The notes under the pieces were generated by a model. That model made no database searches, had not been told where the DNA came from, and saw nothing but the letters and a program-made list of their open reading frames with translations. From Accumulibacter sp. (GTDB taxonomy: Bacteria > Pseudomonadota > Gammaproteobacteria > Burkholderiales > Rhodocyclaceae), in NCBI GenBank assembly GCA_031266435.1, contig JAISAZ010000039.1, positions 1 through 32,344 of the forward strand: DNA of 32,344 nucleotides, in the 5' to 3' direction. Numbering within the stretch: the stretch's first letter is position 1; each line of letters starts with the position of its first letter. Position numbers and translations under genes: made by a program. Shown piece after piece: positions 14,399 through 21,679 of this stretch.

Positions 14399-15721
14399 CC
14401 AGGAGAGCGCGACCCCCTCGTCCCCGTGTTCGCAGGAAAATTCCGCATCGACGCCGACTCCGCCGACCCATGCCAAGCGTCCCCGAATCCGAAGGCTCGG
14501 CAAACGCCGACGCTCCCAGGGAGGGATTCCGGCTTCCTGAAACAGCTTGCTCAAGGGTTTTCGCAGCCGCATCGGGTGCGGCTTCATGTATTCGCCGTCG
14601 CGTAGCGTCTGAAAAACAAGCGGATTCGCTCCGATCGCTTCCCGGCGGATACCCGTGCCTTTCGTGGCTTCCACGCGGATGACCCCGCCCGCCCAAGCGA
14701 GCGCTCCCTTTTCCAAGGTGCTTTTTACCGTGCATTCGACCGGAAATTCCGGCGGAGCGGAACGGTGAGGAAGGACGAACAACTCACCACGGTAAACGCG
14801 CAGTTCGCCGTCGGGGGTCGAGACGCGGGTCTGCGCCGACGCGGCTCTCAACTGACGGAGCGCCTCGTCGATCCAGCGCGCGTCGGGCATGGAAAAACCC
14901 GCGCTCATCCATAAAAAGCGCAGGAGATTCCGCGCGCGCGGAAGCGAAAGCGCGTTGAAACCGTCGAGAAGGATACGTCCGTTAGCATTCGTTAGCGCCT
15001 CGCGGTTGATCGCCGCCAGATCGTCGAGCAGCGCGCGCGCCTCGGCAAAGTGTTTCGCGGCGCGCGCGAGAGTTCGCCGCGCTTCGGGAAAAACGGTCTC
15101 GAGGCGCGGCAGAATATCGTGCCGCAGGAAGTTTCGCCGAAAATACACGTCGTCGTTGCTCTCGTCGTCGACCCAGTCAAGCCCTGTCCGCGCCGCGTAA
15201 GCTTCGATCGCCGCGCGCGGAAGGTCCAGCAACGGACGCACGAAAATCGGACCGCTCAAGGCCGCACGTTCGGACGGCATCCCGGCGGCGCCCGCGACGC
15301 CCGCGCCGCGCAGAAGATTGAGGAGCAGGGTTTCGGCCTGATCGTCGCGATGGTGCCCGAGGACGACCCAATCCGCCCCGCAGGCCGCGAGCGCGGCGTA
15401 GCGCGCGCGCCGCGCCGCGCCTTCGACCCCCTTGCCACTCAGGCGCAGCACCTCGATTCGAGAAACGGCGACGGGGACTCCGATCCGCTCGCCGAACGAG
15501 ACGCAGAACTCTGCCCACTCGTCGGCTTTCGGGCTGAGTCCGTGGTGTATGTGGAGCGCGGAAAGCGAAAACCGCATCGGCGGCGTATCTCGGAAATGCT
15601 TGAGCGCGTGCAGGAGGACGACCGAATCGCGTCCGCCGGACACGGCAACGCAAACGCGATCCCCCTTCTCGATGCGTTTTCCGAAAAAAGCGGCGATACT
15701 TTCGCCGACGGGGTCGTTCAT
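14330..15721 (-). CDS. tilS: tRNA(Ile)-lysidine synthetase
   Basis: This 463-residue ATP-pyrophosphatase modifies C34 of the AUA-reading tRNA(Ile) to lysidine, an essential function. The N-terminal PP-loop VAVSGGRDSVVLLHAL (SGGRDS at 28-33), the HIHHGLSPKADEW segment and the LGHHRDDQAETLLLNLLRG motif are clear. The C-terminal TilS domains follow (KPHPMRLRKPLSKLFQEAGIPPWERR). It is slightly longer than many homologues; the last ~22 residues (SEHVVEQLDAGQDHRDGDDSIE) are encoded antisense to the permease 3' end and are probably a read-through extension. It lies 39 bases downstream of alkA in the same operon. Confidence 0.94.
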   Translation of the reverse strand: MNDPVGESIAAFFGKRIEKGDRVCVAVSGGRDSVVLLHALKHFRDTPPMRFSLSALHIHHGLSPKADEWAEFCVSFGERIGVPVAVSRIEVLRLSGKGVEGAARRARYAALAACGADWVVLGHHRDDQAETLLLNLLRGAGVAGAAGMPSERAALSGPIFVRPLLDLPRAAIEAYAARTGLDWVDDESNDDVYFRRNFLRHDILPRLETVFPEARRTLARAAKHFAEARALLDDLAAINREALTNANGRILLDGFNALSLPRARNLLRFLWMSAGFSMPDARWIDEALRQLRAASAQTRVSTPDGELRVYRGELFVLPHRSAPPEFPVECTVKSTLEKGALAWAGGVIRVEATKGTGIRREAIGANPLVFQTLRDGEYMKPHPMRLRKPLSKLFQEAGIPPWERRRLPSLRIRGRLAWVGGVGVDAEFSCEHGDEGVALSWSEHVVEQLDAGQDHRDGDDSIE

Positions 15722-15760
15722 CCTGAAAATCCTCGGAGGCGCGCTTGGGAAGGTTCCGCG

Positions 15761-16381
15761 TCAGTATTCGACGGGAATGGGGTCGAGGCTCCGCCAGAGA
15801 TACCAGGTCGCCACCGTCCGCCAAGGACGCCAGCGCTCCCCGAACGCGACGAGTTCCTTCCGCGAGGGACGCTCTCCCTCGAAATAATGCAGGGCGACCG
15901 CCCTTTGTAGACCGATGTCGTCGACGGGAAAAACGTCGGGACGCATCAGATTGAAAATCAAAAACATCTCGACCGTCCAGACGCCGATCCCGCGCACAGC
16001 CGTCAGTTCGGCGATGATTTCCTCGTCCGACGCGTCGGGCCAGCGTTCGGGGCAAACGTCTCCGTCGGCGAAACGGCGCGACAGGTCGCGGAGATATTCG
16101 ACCTTGCGCGCCGACAAACCGCATTCGCGCAGGCGCTCTTCGCGTTCACCCAGAAGATTTTCCGGGACGAGAACCGGAAAAAGCGCGGCGAAGCGCGACC
16201 AGATGGCGTCAGCCGCCTTGACCGAAATCTGTTGGCCGACGATCGAGCGCGCGAGCGTCGAGAAGGGGTCGCCGCGCGAAACCAGCGAAGTTTTCGCGTA
16301 GCGCTTCACGAATCCGGCCATGACCGGGTCGCCCTTCGCGAGTTTGGAAGACGCGCGCTTCCAATACGCCGGCATGCTCAT
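15761..16381 (-). CDS. alkA: DNA-3-methyladenine glycosylase II (AlkA-type HhH-GPD)
   Basis: This 206-residue enzyme excises alkylated bases in base-excision repair. The helix-hairpin-helix LTAVRGIGVWTVEMFLIF is followed by the acidic loop FPVDDIGLQRAV, which carries the catalytic Asp; the SIVGQQISVKAADAIWSRF segment upstream is also typical. It is the short betaproteobacterial form, without the AlkA N-terminal domain. The start at 16381 (MSMPAYWKR) overlaps the DUF123 stop by four bases (ATGA), which decides against the longer frame. Part of the hydrolase-DUF123-alkA-tilS operon. Confidence 0.9.
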   Translation of the reverse strand: MSMPAYWKRASSKLAKGDPVMAGFVKRYAKTSLVSRGDPFSTLARSIVGQQISVKAADAIWSRFAALFPVLVPENLLGEREERLRECGLSARKVEYLRDLSRRFADGDVCPERWPDASDEEIIAELTAVRGIGVWTVEMFLIFNLMRPDVFPVDDIGLQRAVALHYFEGERPSRKELVAFGERWRPWRTVATWYLWRSLDPIPVEY

Positions 16382-16752
16382 GGAAAGCCTGCCGCCGCCG
16401 GAGTCGATACCCGCTTCAAATGACTTTTGCAACCCGAACGGCAATCGCTCGAACCGAAGCCGTCGACGACGATCTGCCCCGGAGTACGCCGGTTGACTTC
16501 GCACTCGTCGTCGGAATGACAGAGAACTTCAGCCACCCTGACGCCGCGCGCCGCCAGCAGATAGTCGATATGCCAGTGCATCTTTTTCTCCATTGAGAGA
16601 TGGCGCGCGACCCGCGCCTTGAAATTTTTCCGCGCGCTGCCGGTGTAGACGTAATAACCCACCGGAAAGTCGAAGCATCCGAGCTTCCCGACCTCGACGC
16701 GCGCGGGTTCGGAGACCTCGATGAGCAACTGGTAGGTCCGCGCCTCCGGCAT
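16378..16752 (-). CDS. DUF123 / Uri-superfamily GIY-YIG-like nuclease domain protein
   Basis: This 124-residue protein is of the COG1833 type. The GIY-YIG-like motif appears as GYYVYTGSA near residues 32-40, followed by the ARVARHL helix, HWHIDYLLA and the family C-terminal pattern GFGSSDCRSGCKSHL with its two cysteines. Archaeal and bacterial homologues occur alone or fused to HhH repair proteins; here it directly precedes alkA with a four-base overlap, supporting a role in DNA repair. The ATG at 16752 starts 2 bases after the preceding gene's stop. Nuclease activity is inferred. Confidence 0.82.
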   Translation of the reverse strand: MPEARTYQLLIEVSEPARVEVGKLGCFDFPVGYYVYTGSARKNFKARVARHLSMEKKMHWHIDYLLAARGVRVAEVLCHSDDECEVNRRTPGQIVVDGFGSSDCRSGCKSHLKRVSTPAAAGFP

Positions 16753-16754
16753 CT

Positions 16755-17396
16755 TCAATCGGCGCAGAAAGGGTTGTACATCCGCTCCTCGCCGAGCGTC
16801 GACATCGGCCCGTGACCGGAGATGAAACGCACGTCGTCGCCAAGCGGCCACAGGCGCGTGCGGATCGACGAAATCAGGGTATCGAAGTCCCCTTTCGGGA
16901 AATCGGTACGCCCGATCGAACCCTGGAACAATACGTCGCCCGAGACGAGCAGACGCGAAGGCGCGTGGAAGAAAACGACGTGCCCCGGCGTATGCCCCGG
17001 ACAGTGAAGGACCTCCATCTCGATATTCCCGAACTTGACGCGGTCTCCGTGTTCGAGCCAGCGTTCAGGTGTAAACGCGTGGAAAACACCCGACAGGCCG
17101 AAAGCCGCGCCCTGCTGTTGCATCGCGTCGATCCAGAATTTATCCGCGCGTTGCGGCCCTTCTATCGGGATGCCCAGTTCCTGCGCCAAGTCGAAGACGC
17201 CTCCGGCGTGGTCGAGGTGCCCGTGGGTGACAAGAATCTTTTCGGGGGTGAGGCCGAGGCCCTCGATCGCGGAAACGATCCTCGGAACGTCTCCGCCGGG
17301 GTCGACGATCGCCGCATGGAGCGTTTCATCGCACCACAGGAGCGTGCAGTTTTGCATGAAGGGAGTCACGGGGACGACCTGGTATTTGAGGGCCAT
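16755..17396 (-). CDS. metallo-beta-lactamase-fold hydrolase, glyoxalase II-like (YcbL type)
   Basis: This 213-residue protein has the full metal-binding set: THGHLDHAGG (H58, H60, D62, H63), HCPGHTPGHVVFF, a GD metal-bridging Asp (LLVSGDVLF) and SGHGP near the C-terminus. The GSIGRTDFPKGD segment is characteristic of YcbL-type, short glyoxalase II proteins, which hydrolyse thioesters such as S-lactoylglutathione. It is first in the four-gene operon. Upstream, a TATACT -10-like hexamer (17435-17430, minus strand) lies at the border of a dispersed repeat, so the repeat may contribute to the promoter. Confidence 0.88.
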   Translation of the reverse strand: MALKYQVVPVTPFMQNCTLLWCDETLHAAIVDPGGDVPRIVSAIEGLGLTPEKILVTHGHLDHAGGVFDLAQELGIPIEGPQRADKFWIDAMQQQGAAFGLSGVFHAFTPERWLEHGDRVKFGNIEMEVLHCPGHTPGHVVFFHAPSRLLVSGDVLFQGSIGRTDFPKGDFDTLISSIRTRLWPLGDDVRFISGHGPMSTLGEERMYNPFCAD

Positions 17397-17446
17397 GGGG
17401 TGGATTCGTCTCGAAACGGTAATGACCGGAGTATAGCAGACAGGGT

Positions 17447-17519
17447 ACAGGGATCAGATGTCAGGAATCAGATCAGTCAGCGGCGGCGTTGCCGCCGGTA
17501 AGCGCTTTTTCATCCCGCC
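17447..17519. repeat. 73-bp dispersed repeat, copy 2 (partner at 3173-3245)
   Basis: Same length and orientation as the first copy, with scattered substitutions. It begins the gene-free cluster at 17400-17988. Confidence 0.75.
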
Positions 17520-17526
17520 TCGGAAA

Positions 17527-17618
17527 CGTTGGGCTTCACATTCGTTCAGCCCAACCTATAGCGTTTCCGCTCCGTTCTCGGCGGTATAGGTTGGGCTGCG
17601 GCGAAGCAAAGCCCAACG
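17527..17618. repeat. long inverted repeat of the ttgggctt...cagcccaacctata family
   Basis: Arms at 17527-17560 and 17585-17618 are reverse complements with mismatches, and each arm itself folds (ttgggct / agcccaa). A further single copy stands at 18499-18532. It looks like a REP/BIME-type intergenic repeat. Confidence 0.7.
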
Positions 17619-17670
17619 ATTCCGTATGCACATGAATGATGTGATGAGGACAGTTTGAGAGGCTTGGAAT

Positions 17671-17795
17671 CACGCCGACACCCGCCGACGCTTGCCGAAT
17701 CGCCAGCAACCCCCTTCATTTCCCCCTTATCAGGGGGAAAGTTGGTTGGATTGTCGTATTCGCAGGTTCTCGTAGGGGCACGGCGTGCCGTGCCC
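17671..17795. repeat. dispersed intergenic repeat, copy 2 (partner at 3048-3171)
   Basis: About 120 bp highly similar to 3048-3171, ending in the same ggggcacggcgtgccgtgcc palindrome. It runs directly into the heptamer element copy B. Confidence 0.8.
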
Positions 17796-17796
17796 A

Positions 17797-17981
17797 TCAG
17801 AGGACAGAAGACAGATGACAGAACGACCTTCGGCCTCTGTAGTCAGTTGTCTGTGTAATCAGAAGGAGCATCCCATCCGACCTCTGAATACTGAAAACAG
17901 ATCACGAAGCGAGCGCCAGCGAGCGCTCTGTCTTCTGTCCCCTGTCTTCTGATCCCTGTCCTCTGATTCCTGATACCTGAT
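17797..17981. repeat. MITE-like ~180-bp element with degenerate heptamer ends, copy B
   Basis: Opposite orientation to 5683-5866. Shared landmarks in the same order are GACAGAR heptamers, ccttcggcct, a gtaatcag-like block, cagatcac-aagcgagcgcc, agcgagcgct, and YTCTGTC heptamers. It ends 8 bases before the stop of the small membrane protein gene. Confidence 0.75.
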
Positions 17982-17988
17982 GTTGGGG

Positions 17989-18240
17989 TTAGATGAAAAG
18001 TTTTGCAAAAGCGATTCCCGCGGCAAAGAGAGATATGGCAATGACGTAGGGATGCCATTTCGTCTCGGTTTGCAGTTTCGCGGTTTCGGCCATCACCTTG
18101 CTGATTTCGGTTCGGATTCTCTCGCTTTCGGCGCGCATCTTCTCGTTTTCGGTAAATACTCTGGAAATTTCGGCGTCGATACGCTTGAAATGTAAAGCTC
18201 TTTCCTCTTCAGCGCTGGGGGCTATCGTTGTGTCGGACAT
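17989..18240 (-). CDS. small heptad-repeat coiled-coil protein with C-terminal membrane anchor
   Basis: This 83-residue protein starts at 18240 after a strong Shine-Dalgarno (AAAGGAGG); longer frames start upstream of it and are not needed. Residues about 30-60 are four tandem heptads (ENEKMRA, ESERIRT, EISKVMA, ETAKLQT) predicting a parallel coiled coil. A single hydrophobic segment follows at about 65-82 (VIAISLFAAGIAFAKLFI). Similar small proteins of no known function are widespread in proteobacteria. It is isolated between repeat arrays, with no operon partner. Function unknown; oligomeric membrane tethering is inference from shape. Confidence 0.78.
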   Translation of the reverse strand: MSDTTIAPSAEEERALHFKRIDAEISRVFTENEKMRAESERIRTEISKVMAETAKLQTETKWHPYVIAISLFAAGIAFAKLFI

Positions 18241-18671
18241 ACCAACCTCCTTTCGGGTGAGTTTTACGGAAGAGGTCAGGATTGTCAAGTCAGAAGACAG
18301 AAAAATGACAGGAATCAGGGATCGGATGAAAACCGATCGGTATTTTGTTGATCTTTTCCTGCGGCGGCGAAGCCGCCGCTAACTGATCTGTCTCCTGTCC
18401 TCTGTCTCCTGATTCCTGATCGGGCGCGCCGTGCCCCTACGCGCCAAGCGACGACGCGCGGATGGTTGACGCCACTTTTGCGGGAATGACGCTCGTCCCG
18501 TTGGGCTTCACTGCGTTCAGCCCAACCTATACCGGCGTGGGGTGGCTTCGCCACCGGGGAAAAGCGACAAAATACCGATCGGTGCTTCAAATCTCCTCTT
18601 CGGCGGCGAAGCCGCCGCTAACTGATCTGTCTCCTGTCCTCTGTCTCCTGTCCTCTGTCTCCTGTCTTCTG
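18241..18671. repeat. repeat-filled intergenic region
   Basis: Gene-free. It holds heptamer runs (18290-18302, about 18392-18420, 18630-18675) and a 50-bp exact direct repeat at 18362-18411 and 18601-18650 (cggcggcgaagccgcc hairpin plus heptamers). It also has a 17-bp inverted repeat accgatcggtattttgt (18332-18348) / 18567-18583, a ggtggcttcgccacc hairpin (18541-18555), and the ttgggctt...cagcccaa block (18499-18532). Confidence 0.75.
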
Positions 18672-19046
18672 TCACAGCGAGAAGTAGAAGACCGAGAAAG
18701 CGCCGACGAGGACGAATTCGGCGACTCGAAGCAGTCTGCGCGGCAAGCTCGCCGCCCCGTCGAAGAGGTCGAATACGGCCATCGGCGAGACGATCGAAAA
18801 CACCGCGAAACCCCATGCCACGCAAGCGAACCGGGGCAGGTCGTAATAGCTTCCGAAGACTGCCAGAAGCATCAGGGCCAATACGAGCGTTGAGGAGGCA
18901 CGCGCCTTGATTTCCCGCTTGTATTTCTTTCTCGGGGACATCTGTTTCGACGCTTTTTCGGAAATGAAGGCGTCGATCATGTCGAACACGAAGCCGACGA
19001 TCGCACACGGCACGAAGAAAATAAAAAGCGAGAAAAGCGAGATCAA
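18672..19046 (-). CDS. small membrane protein of unknown function
   Basis: This 124-residue protein has three hydrophobic segments (about residues 3-25, 53-66 plus 72-92, and 108-123) separated by a basic loop (MSPRKKYKREIKARA). The most likely start is TTG at 19046, preceded by GGAG at good spacing; no in-frame ATG exists further upstream before a stop, and an ATG at residue 23 would remove the first membrane span. The C-terminus (FSVFYFSL) ends at a heptamer run that may have trimmed the gene. No family recognised. Confidence 0.6.
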   Translation of the reverse strand: MISLFSLFIFFVPCAIVGFVFDMIDAFISEKASKQMSPRKKYKREIKARASSTLVLALMLLAVFGSYYDLPRFACVAWGFAVFSIVSPMAVFDLFDGAASLPRRLLRVAEFVLVGAFSVFYFSL

Positions 19047-19395
19047 ATGGAGGCGCTCCGATGAATCGTCTCGCAGACGCGTGTTTTCATTTTACCGCAT
19101 CGGGGTCTTCGTGTATTTCCCGCGCGACGCCGGCGCTTATTCAGCGCCTGGATATTCATATAAGAATCGAATTCTTTCACTCTTGCCGCTGGGCTGATAA
19201 ATTTACGCGAAACGCGCCGGACCGTTCGAGCATCTAATTCCTTTTCCAGTTCATTCATGCCGAGAAGACGAGCCGCAGACAGTACTTACGTGCCGCAAGG
19301 CGAAGTCGACGATGGAAGGGATGGACTGGAAATGGAATAGAACCGATCCGCACGGTATCATCAAACATATTATCCGAACACGAAAAGGAGAAGAC
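19047..19395. other. intergenic region, possible 71-codon minus-strand frame, cysK leader
   Basis: A minus-strand frame 19258-19043 (starting [20 protein letters not shown], Arg-rich) overlaps the TTG start of the membrane protein by four bases. Its composition is plausible at the start but increasingly random later, and I do not call it a gene. On the plus strand the last 60 bases are the AT-rich cysK leader with a TATTAT-like hexamer near 19362. Nothing else recognised. Confidence 0.3.
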
Positions 19396-20328
19396 ATGGG
19401 TATCGCCAACAGCGTCACGGAACTGATCGGCAACACGCCGCTGGTTCGCATCAACCGGATCGACGAAAATTCGGGCGCAACGATCGCTGCCAAGCTCGAA
19501 TTTCTCAACCCCGCGCACAGCGTCAAGGACAGGATCGGCGAGGCGATGATTGCCTCCGCCGAAAAAGCCGGGCTGATCAAGCCCGATACGATCCTTGTCG
19601 AGCCGACGAGCGGCAATACGGGGATCGCCCTGGCTTGCGTCGCCGCCGCGAGAGGCTATAAACTCGTGCTGACGATGCCCGAAACGATGAGCAAGGAGCG
19701 CCGCGCGCTCCTTCGGGCTTTCGGCGCCGAACTGATCCTCACGCCGGGACCCGACGGAATGGGCGGCGCGATCAAGAAGGCGGAAGAACTCGCGGCCTCC
19801 GACCCGCGTTATCTGCTCCTCCAGCAGTTCAAGAATCCGGCGAATCCTGAAATCCACCGCAAAACGACCGCCGAAGAAATCTGGCGCGACACGGACGGCA
19901 AAGTCGACATCCTGATTTCGGGCGTCGGGACGGGAGGAACGATCACCGGCGTCGGCGAAGTCATCAAGGCGCGCAAGCCCTCGTTCCAGGCGATTGCCGT
20001 CGAACCCGATTCCTCGCCGGTTCTTTCGGGAGGCGCGAAGGGACCGCACCCGATCCAGGGGATCGGCGCGGGTTTTGTTCCCGACGTGCTCAATACAAAA
20101 ATCTACGACGAAGTGATCCGCGTCAAGGCGGACGACGCCTTTGCCTACGCCAAGCGTGCCGCCCGGGAAGAAGGCTTGCTCGTCGGCATCTCGTCGGGCG
20201 CGGCGCTTTGGGCCGCCGTGCAGGTCGCAAAACGTCCCGAAAACGCGGGCAAGCTGATCGTCGTGATCATCCCGTCTTTCGGCGAACGTTATCTGAGCAC
20301 CGCGCTTTACGCCGATCTGTTAGACTGA
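19396..20328 (+). CDS. cysK: cysteine synthase A (O-acetylserine sulfhydrylase)
   Basis: This 310-residue PLP enzyme condenses O-acetylserine and sulfide to cysteine. The PLP lysine is in [11 protein letters not shown] (K44), the substrate loop [10 protein letters not shown] is at 71-80, and the PLP-phosphate loop [12 protein letters not shown] is near 176-187. The C-terminal [12 protein letters not shown] is typical of CysK rather than CysM. The start at 19396 is chosen for its strong AAAAGGAG Shine-Dalgarno 7 bases upstream and because [18 protein letters not shown] is the family N-terminus. It is monocistronic, with a terminator hairpin at 20369-20402. Confidence 0.95.
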   Translation: MGIANSVTELIGNTPLVRINRIDENSGATIAAKLEFLNPAHSVKDRIGEAMIASAEKAGLIKPDTILVEPTSGNTGIALACVAAARGYKLVLTMPETMSKERRALLRAFGAELILTPGPDGMGGAIKKAEELAASDPRYLLLQQFKNPANPEIHRKTTAEEIWRDTDGKVDILISGVGTGGTITGVGEVIKARKPSFQAIAVEPDSSPVLSGGAKGPHPIQGIGAGFVPDVLNTKIYDEVIRVKADDAFAYAKRAAREEGLLVGISSGAALWAAVQVAKRPENAGKLIVVIIPSFGERYLSTALYADLLD

Positions 20329-20368
20329 CCGCATCCTTGGATCGTCGGCAAGCGTACTGATCGGTCGC

Positions 20369-20402
20369 ACCGTCGGAGCCTTGCGCGCTCGGCTCCGACG
20401 GT
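20369..20402 (+). terminator. rho-independent terminator of cysK
   Basis: Perfect 12-bp stem (accgtcggagcc / ggctccgacggt) with a 10-base loop, followed by tttgctttt; 40 bases after the cysK stop. Confidence 0.75.
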
Positions 20403-20465
20403 TTGCTTTTGCGTCGGGTCTGAAGACTTGCCGGGACGATTCGCAAACCGGGGAAAGGTAAGTCC

Positions 20466-20933
20466 ATGATCGCCAAACTGCTCGGCGCGGTGCTTTTCTT
20501 TTTGGGAAGCTGCGCTTTCGCGCAACAGAGTTCGACTTTCTCGGTCACGATCGGAACGGCGGTCTTGTGCCTGGACGATATCGACCCCGGCTATTTTTTC
20601 AATTACCTGAACAAGATAAAGCCGCCCGCAAGACATTCGGAAGGCGCTTACTGGTTTGCGACCAAGGAGTCTTTTTTCGGCGTCCCCTTGAAAGAAGTTT
20701 TCGTCAGCGACGGGAGTAGCGAATATACCTTTATCGGCCTCGTCACCACGCTGACGCCGCAGCAGCTCGTCGACGCGCTCATCGAGAGCGCTCCTGCCGG
20801 GGGGCGCTTCCGAAAGCGCGAACCCCGGAATAAATATTCTGTGTTCATTTCACCCGCCGGGTCGATCATCGCGTATCAGGGGAAATTCGCAAAAATATTC
20901 TGCCGCCGTGACAAGGTTCGGCGGGAGGAATAA
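20466..20933 (+). CDS. secreted protein of unknown function
   Basis: This 155-residue protein has a clear Sec signal peptide (MIAKLLGAVLFFLGSCAFAQQ, cleavage near residue 19-20) and a mature domain of mixed strands and helices. The mature part includes TIGTAVLCLDDIDPGYFFNYL, YWFATKESFFGVPLKEVFVS and TPQQLVDALIESAP. It has two cysteines (37 and about 147) and a basic C-terminal tail. The start follows an AAAGG motif. I recognise no family or active site. It stands alone between two hairpins, so it is probably its own transcription unit, located in the periplasm. Confidence 0.7.
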   Translation: MIAKLLGAVLFFLGSCAFAQQSSTFSVTIGTAVLCLDDIDPGYFFNYLNKIKPPARHSEGAYWFATKESFFGVPLKEVFVSDGSSEYTFIGLVTTLTPQQLVDALIESAPAGGRFRKREPRNKYSVFISPAGSIIAYQGKFAKIFCRRDKVRREE

Positions 20934-20950
20934 ACGAGCGGGAAAGAATA

Positions 20951-20987
20951 ATTCCGCCTCCGGCGCGTTCGCGCCCGGAGACGGAAT
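20951..20987. terminator. convergent-gene hairpin
   Basis: Near-perfect stem attccg-ctccgg-cgcg / cgcg-ccggag-cggaat around a short ttc loop (one mismatch, one bulge), between the secreted protein gene (+) and the HTH gene (-). It could serve both strands. Confidence 0.6.
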
Positions 20988-21081
20988 CGGAAATACAGGA
21001 AATATCGGAAACTCCAGCGACCCGACACCGCACACGCGGCGCCGGTCGTCGACGCGGGCTATCGTATCGCCCGCTTGTCGC

Positions 21082-21336
21082 TCAATCGCGGGTACGCAGA
21101 TACTCGAGCATGGCCTGGGCTTGCGCGTCGGGCGCGTACGCCAGGTGCAGAAGGAACTGCACCGTTCCGGGCAGCCTGCGACCGCCTTCGTAGCGTGACC
21201 CGCCGGATTGTGTCGTTGCGATGCGCCCCCAGAACTTCGTTTGATTCTGCCCAAGCTTCTTGCGCAGGACGACAGCGTCTTTTCCCGTTTTCAGATACAC
21301 TTTTGGAGCTTTAACAGCTTTTTGTCTTGCCGACAT
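21082..21336 (-). CDS. small HTH (XRE-like) DNA-binding protein
   Basis: This 84-residue protein has a basic N-terminal tail (ARQKAVKAPKVYLKTGKD) followed by a compact HTH: ALRKKLG-like VVLRKKLGQNQTKFWGRIATTQSGGSRYEGGRRLPGTVQFLLHLAY. The QTKFWGRIATTQSGGSRYE helix pair resembles the single-domain regulators common in betaproteobacteria, in which a Trp and TQSGGSRYE are conserved. Targets unknown. The gene is convergent with the secreted protein gene and downstream of the long AT-rich region 21337-21679, which contains paired TTCATGAA palindromes that could be binding sites. Confidence 0.75.
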   Translation of the reverse strand: MSARQKAVKAPKVYLKTGKDAVVLRKKLGQNQTKFWGRIATTQSGGSRYEGGRRLPGTVQFLLHLAYAPDAQAQAMLEYLRTRD

Positions 21337-21547
21337 AGCGCCTCCATATCAGACAGATTGATCATACCCGATTCAGGCAAGGTCGTATCGACCGCCGAAT
21401 CGAAACATGAAAGCGTCCGGGCAACTTCGCCCATGAGCATATGCCCATGAGTTCTGCGGACGATTCGTGCTTTTTTCCCGCATTTTTATAATGCCGGGAT
21501 GATTAAAGCATGCCGTCGAAAGATATTCAAGTATTTTTTTGAAAAAA

Positions 21548-21587
21548 AACAGGTATTTTCATGAAATAACAGGCATCTTCATGAAAT
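21548..21587. repeat. two tandem 20-bp units containing the palindrome TTCATGAA
   Basis: Units aacaggtattttcatgaaat and aacaggcatcttcatgaaat differ at two positions. The palindromes lie 20 bp (about two helical turns) apart, an arrangement typical of operator pairs. Confidence 0.7.
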
Positions 21588-21612
21588 TTTTTCGCGCATA
21601 AAAGAGAACGCG

Positions 21613-21637
21613 GATGTATTTTTCGCAAAAATACATC
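21613..21637. terminator. perfect AT-rich hairpin downstream of purA
   Basis: 11-bp arms gatgtattttt / aaaaatacatc with loop cgc, 43 bases beyond the purA stop. Likely the end of the hfq-purA transcript; there is no long U-run after it. Confidence 0.55.
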
Positions 21638-21679
21638 TCATTCCATTTCCGGGAAATGCGCCGCGATGGCGGCGCGCGG

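Larger units (their letters stand above)
21337..21679. other. AT-rich intergenic region between the HTH gene and purA
   Basis: No gene. It contains the tandem 20-bp repeat at 21548-21587, the hairpin at 21613-21637, long A/T runs around 21530-21550, and a plus-strand TATAAT at 21487-21492 without a good -35 or a following plus-strand gene. Confidence 0.6.

Noticed and set aside
13633-14682. Plus-strand frame of ~350 codons over the permease
   Set aside because: Out-of-frame shadow of the TauE/SafE gene continuing into tilS antisense; Arg-rich and without membrane segments.
19043-19258. 71-codon minus-strand frame overlapping the small membrane protein start
   Set aside because: The overlap is suggestive, but the translation becomes Arg-rich and random, there is no clear Shine-Dalgarno, and no family is recognised.
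21487-21492. Plus-strand TATAAT
   Set aside because: No acceptable -35 at the right distance and no plus-strand gene follows; likely chance in an AT-rich region.
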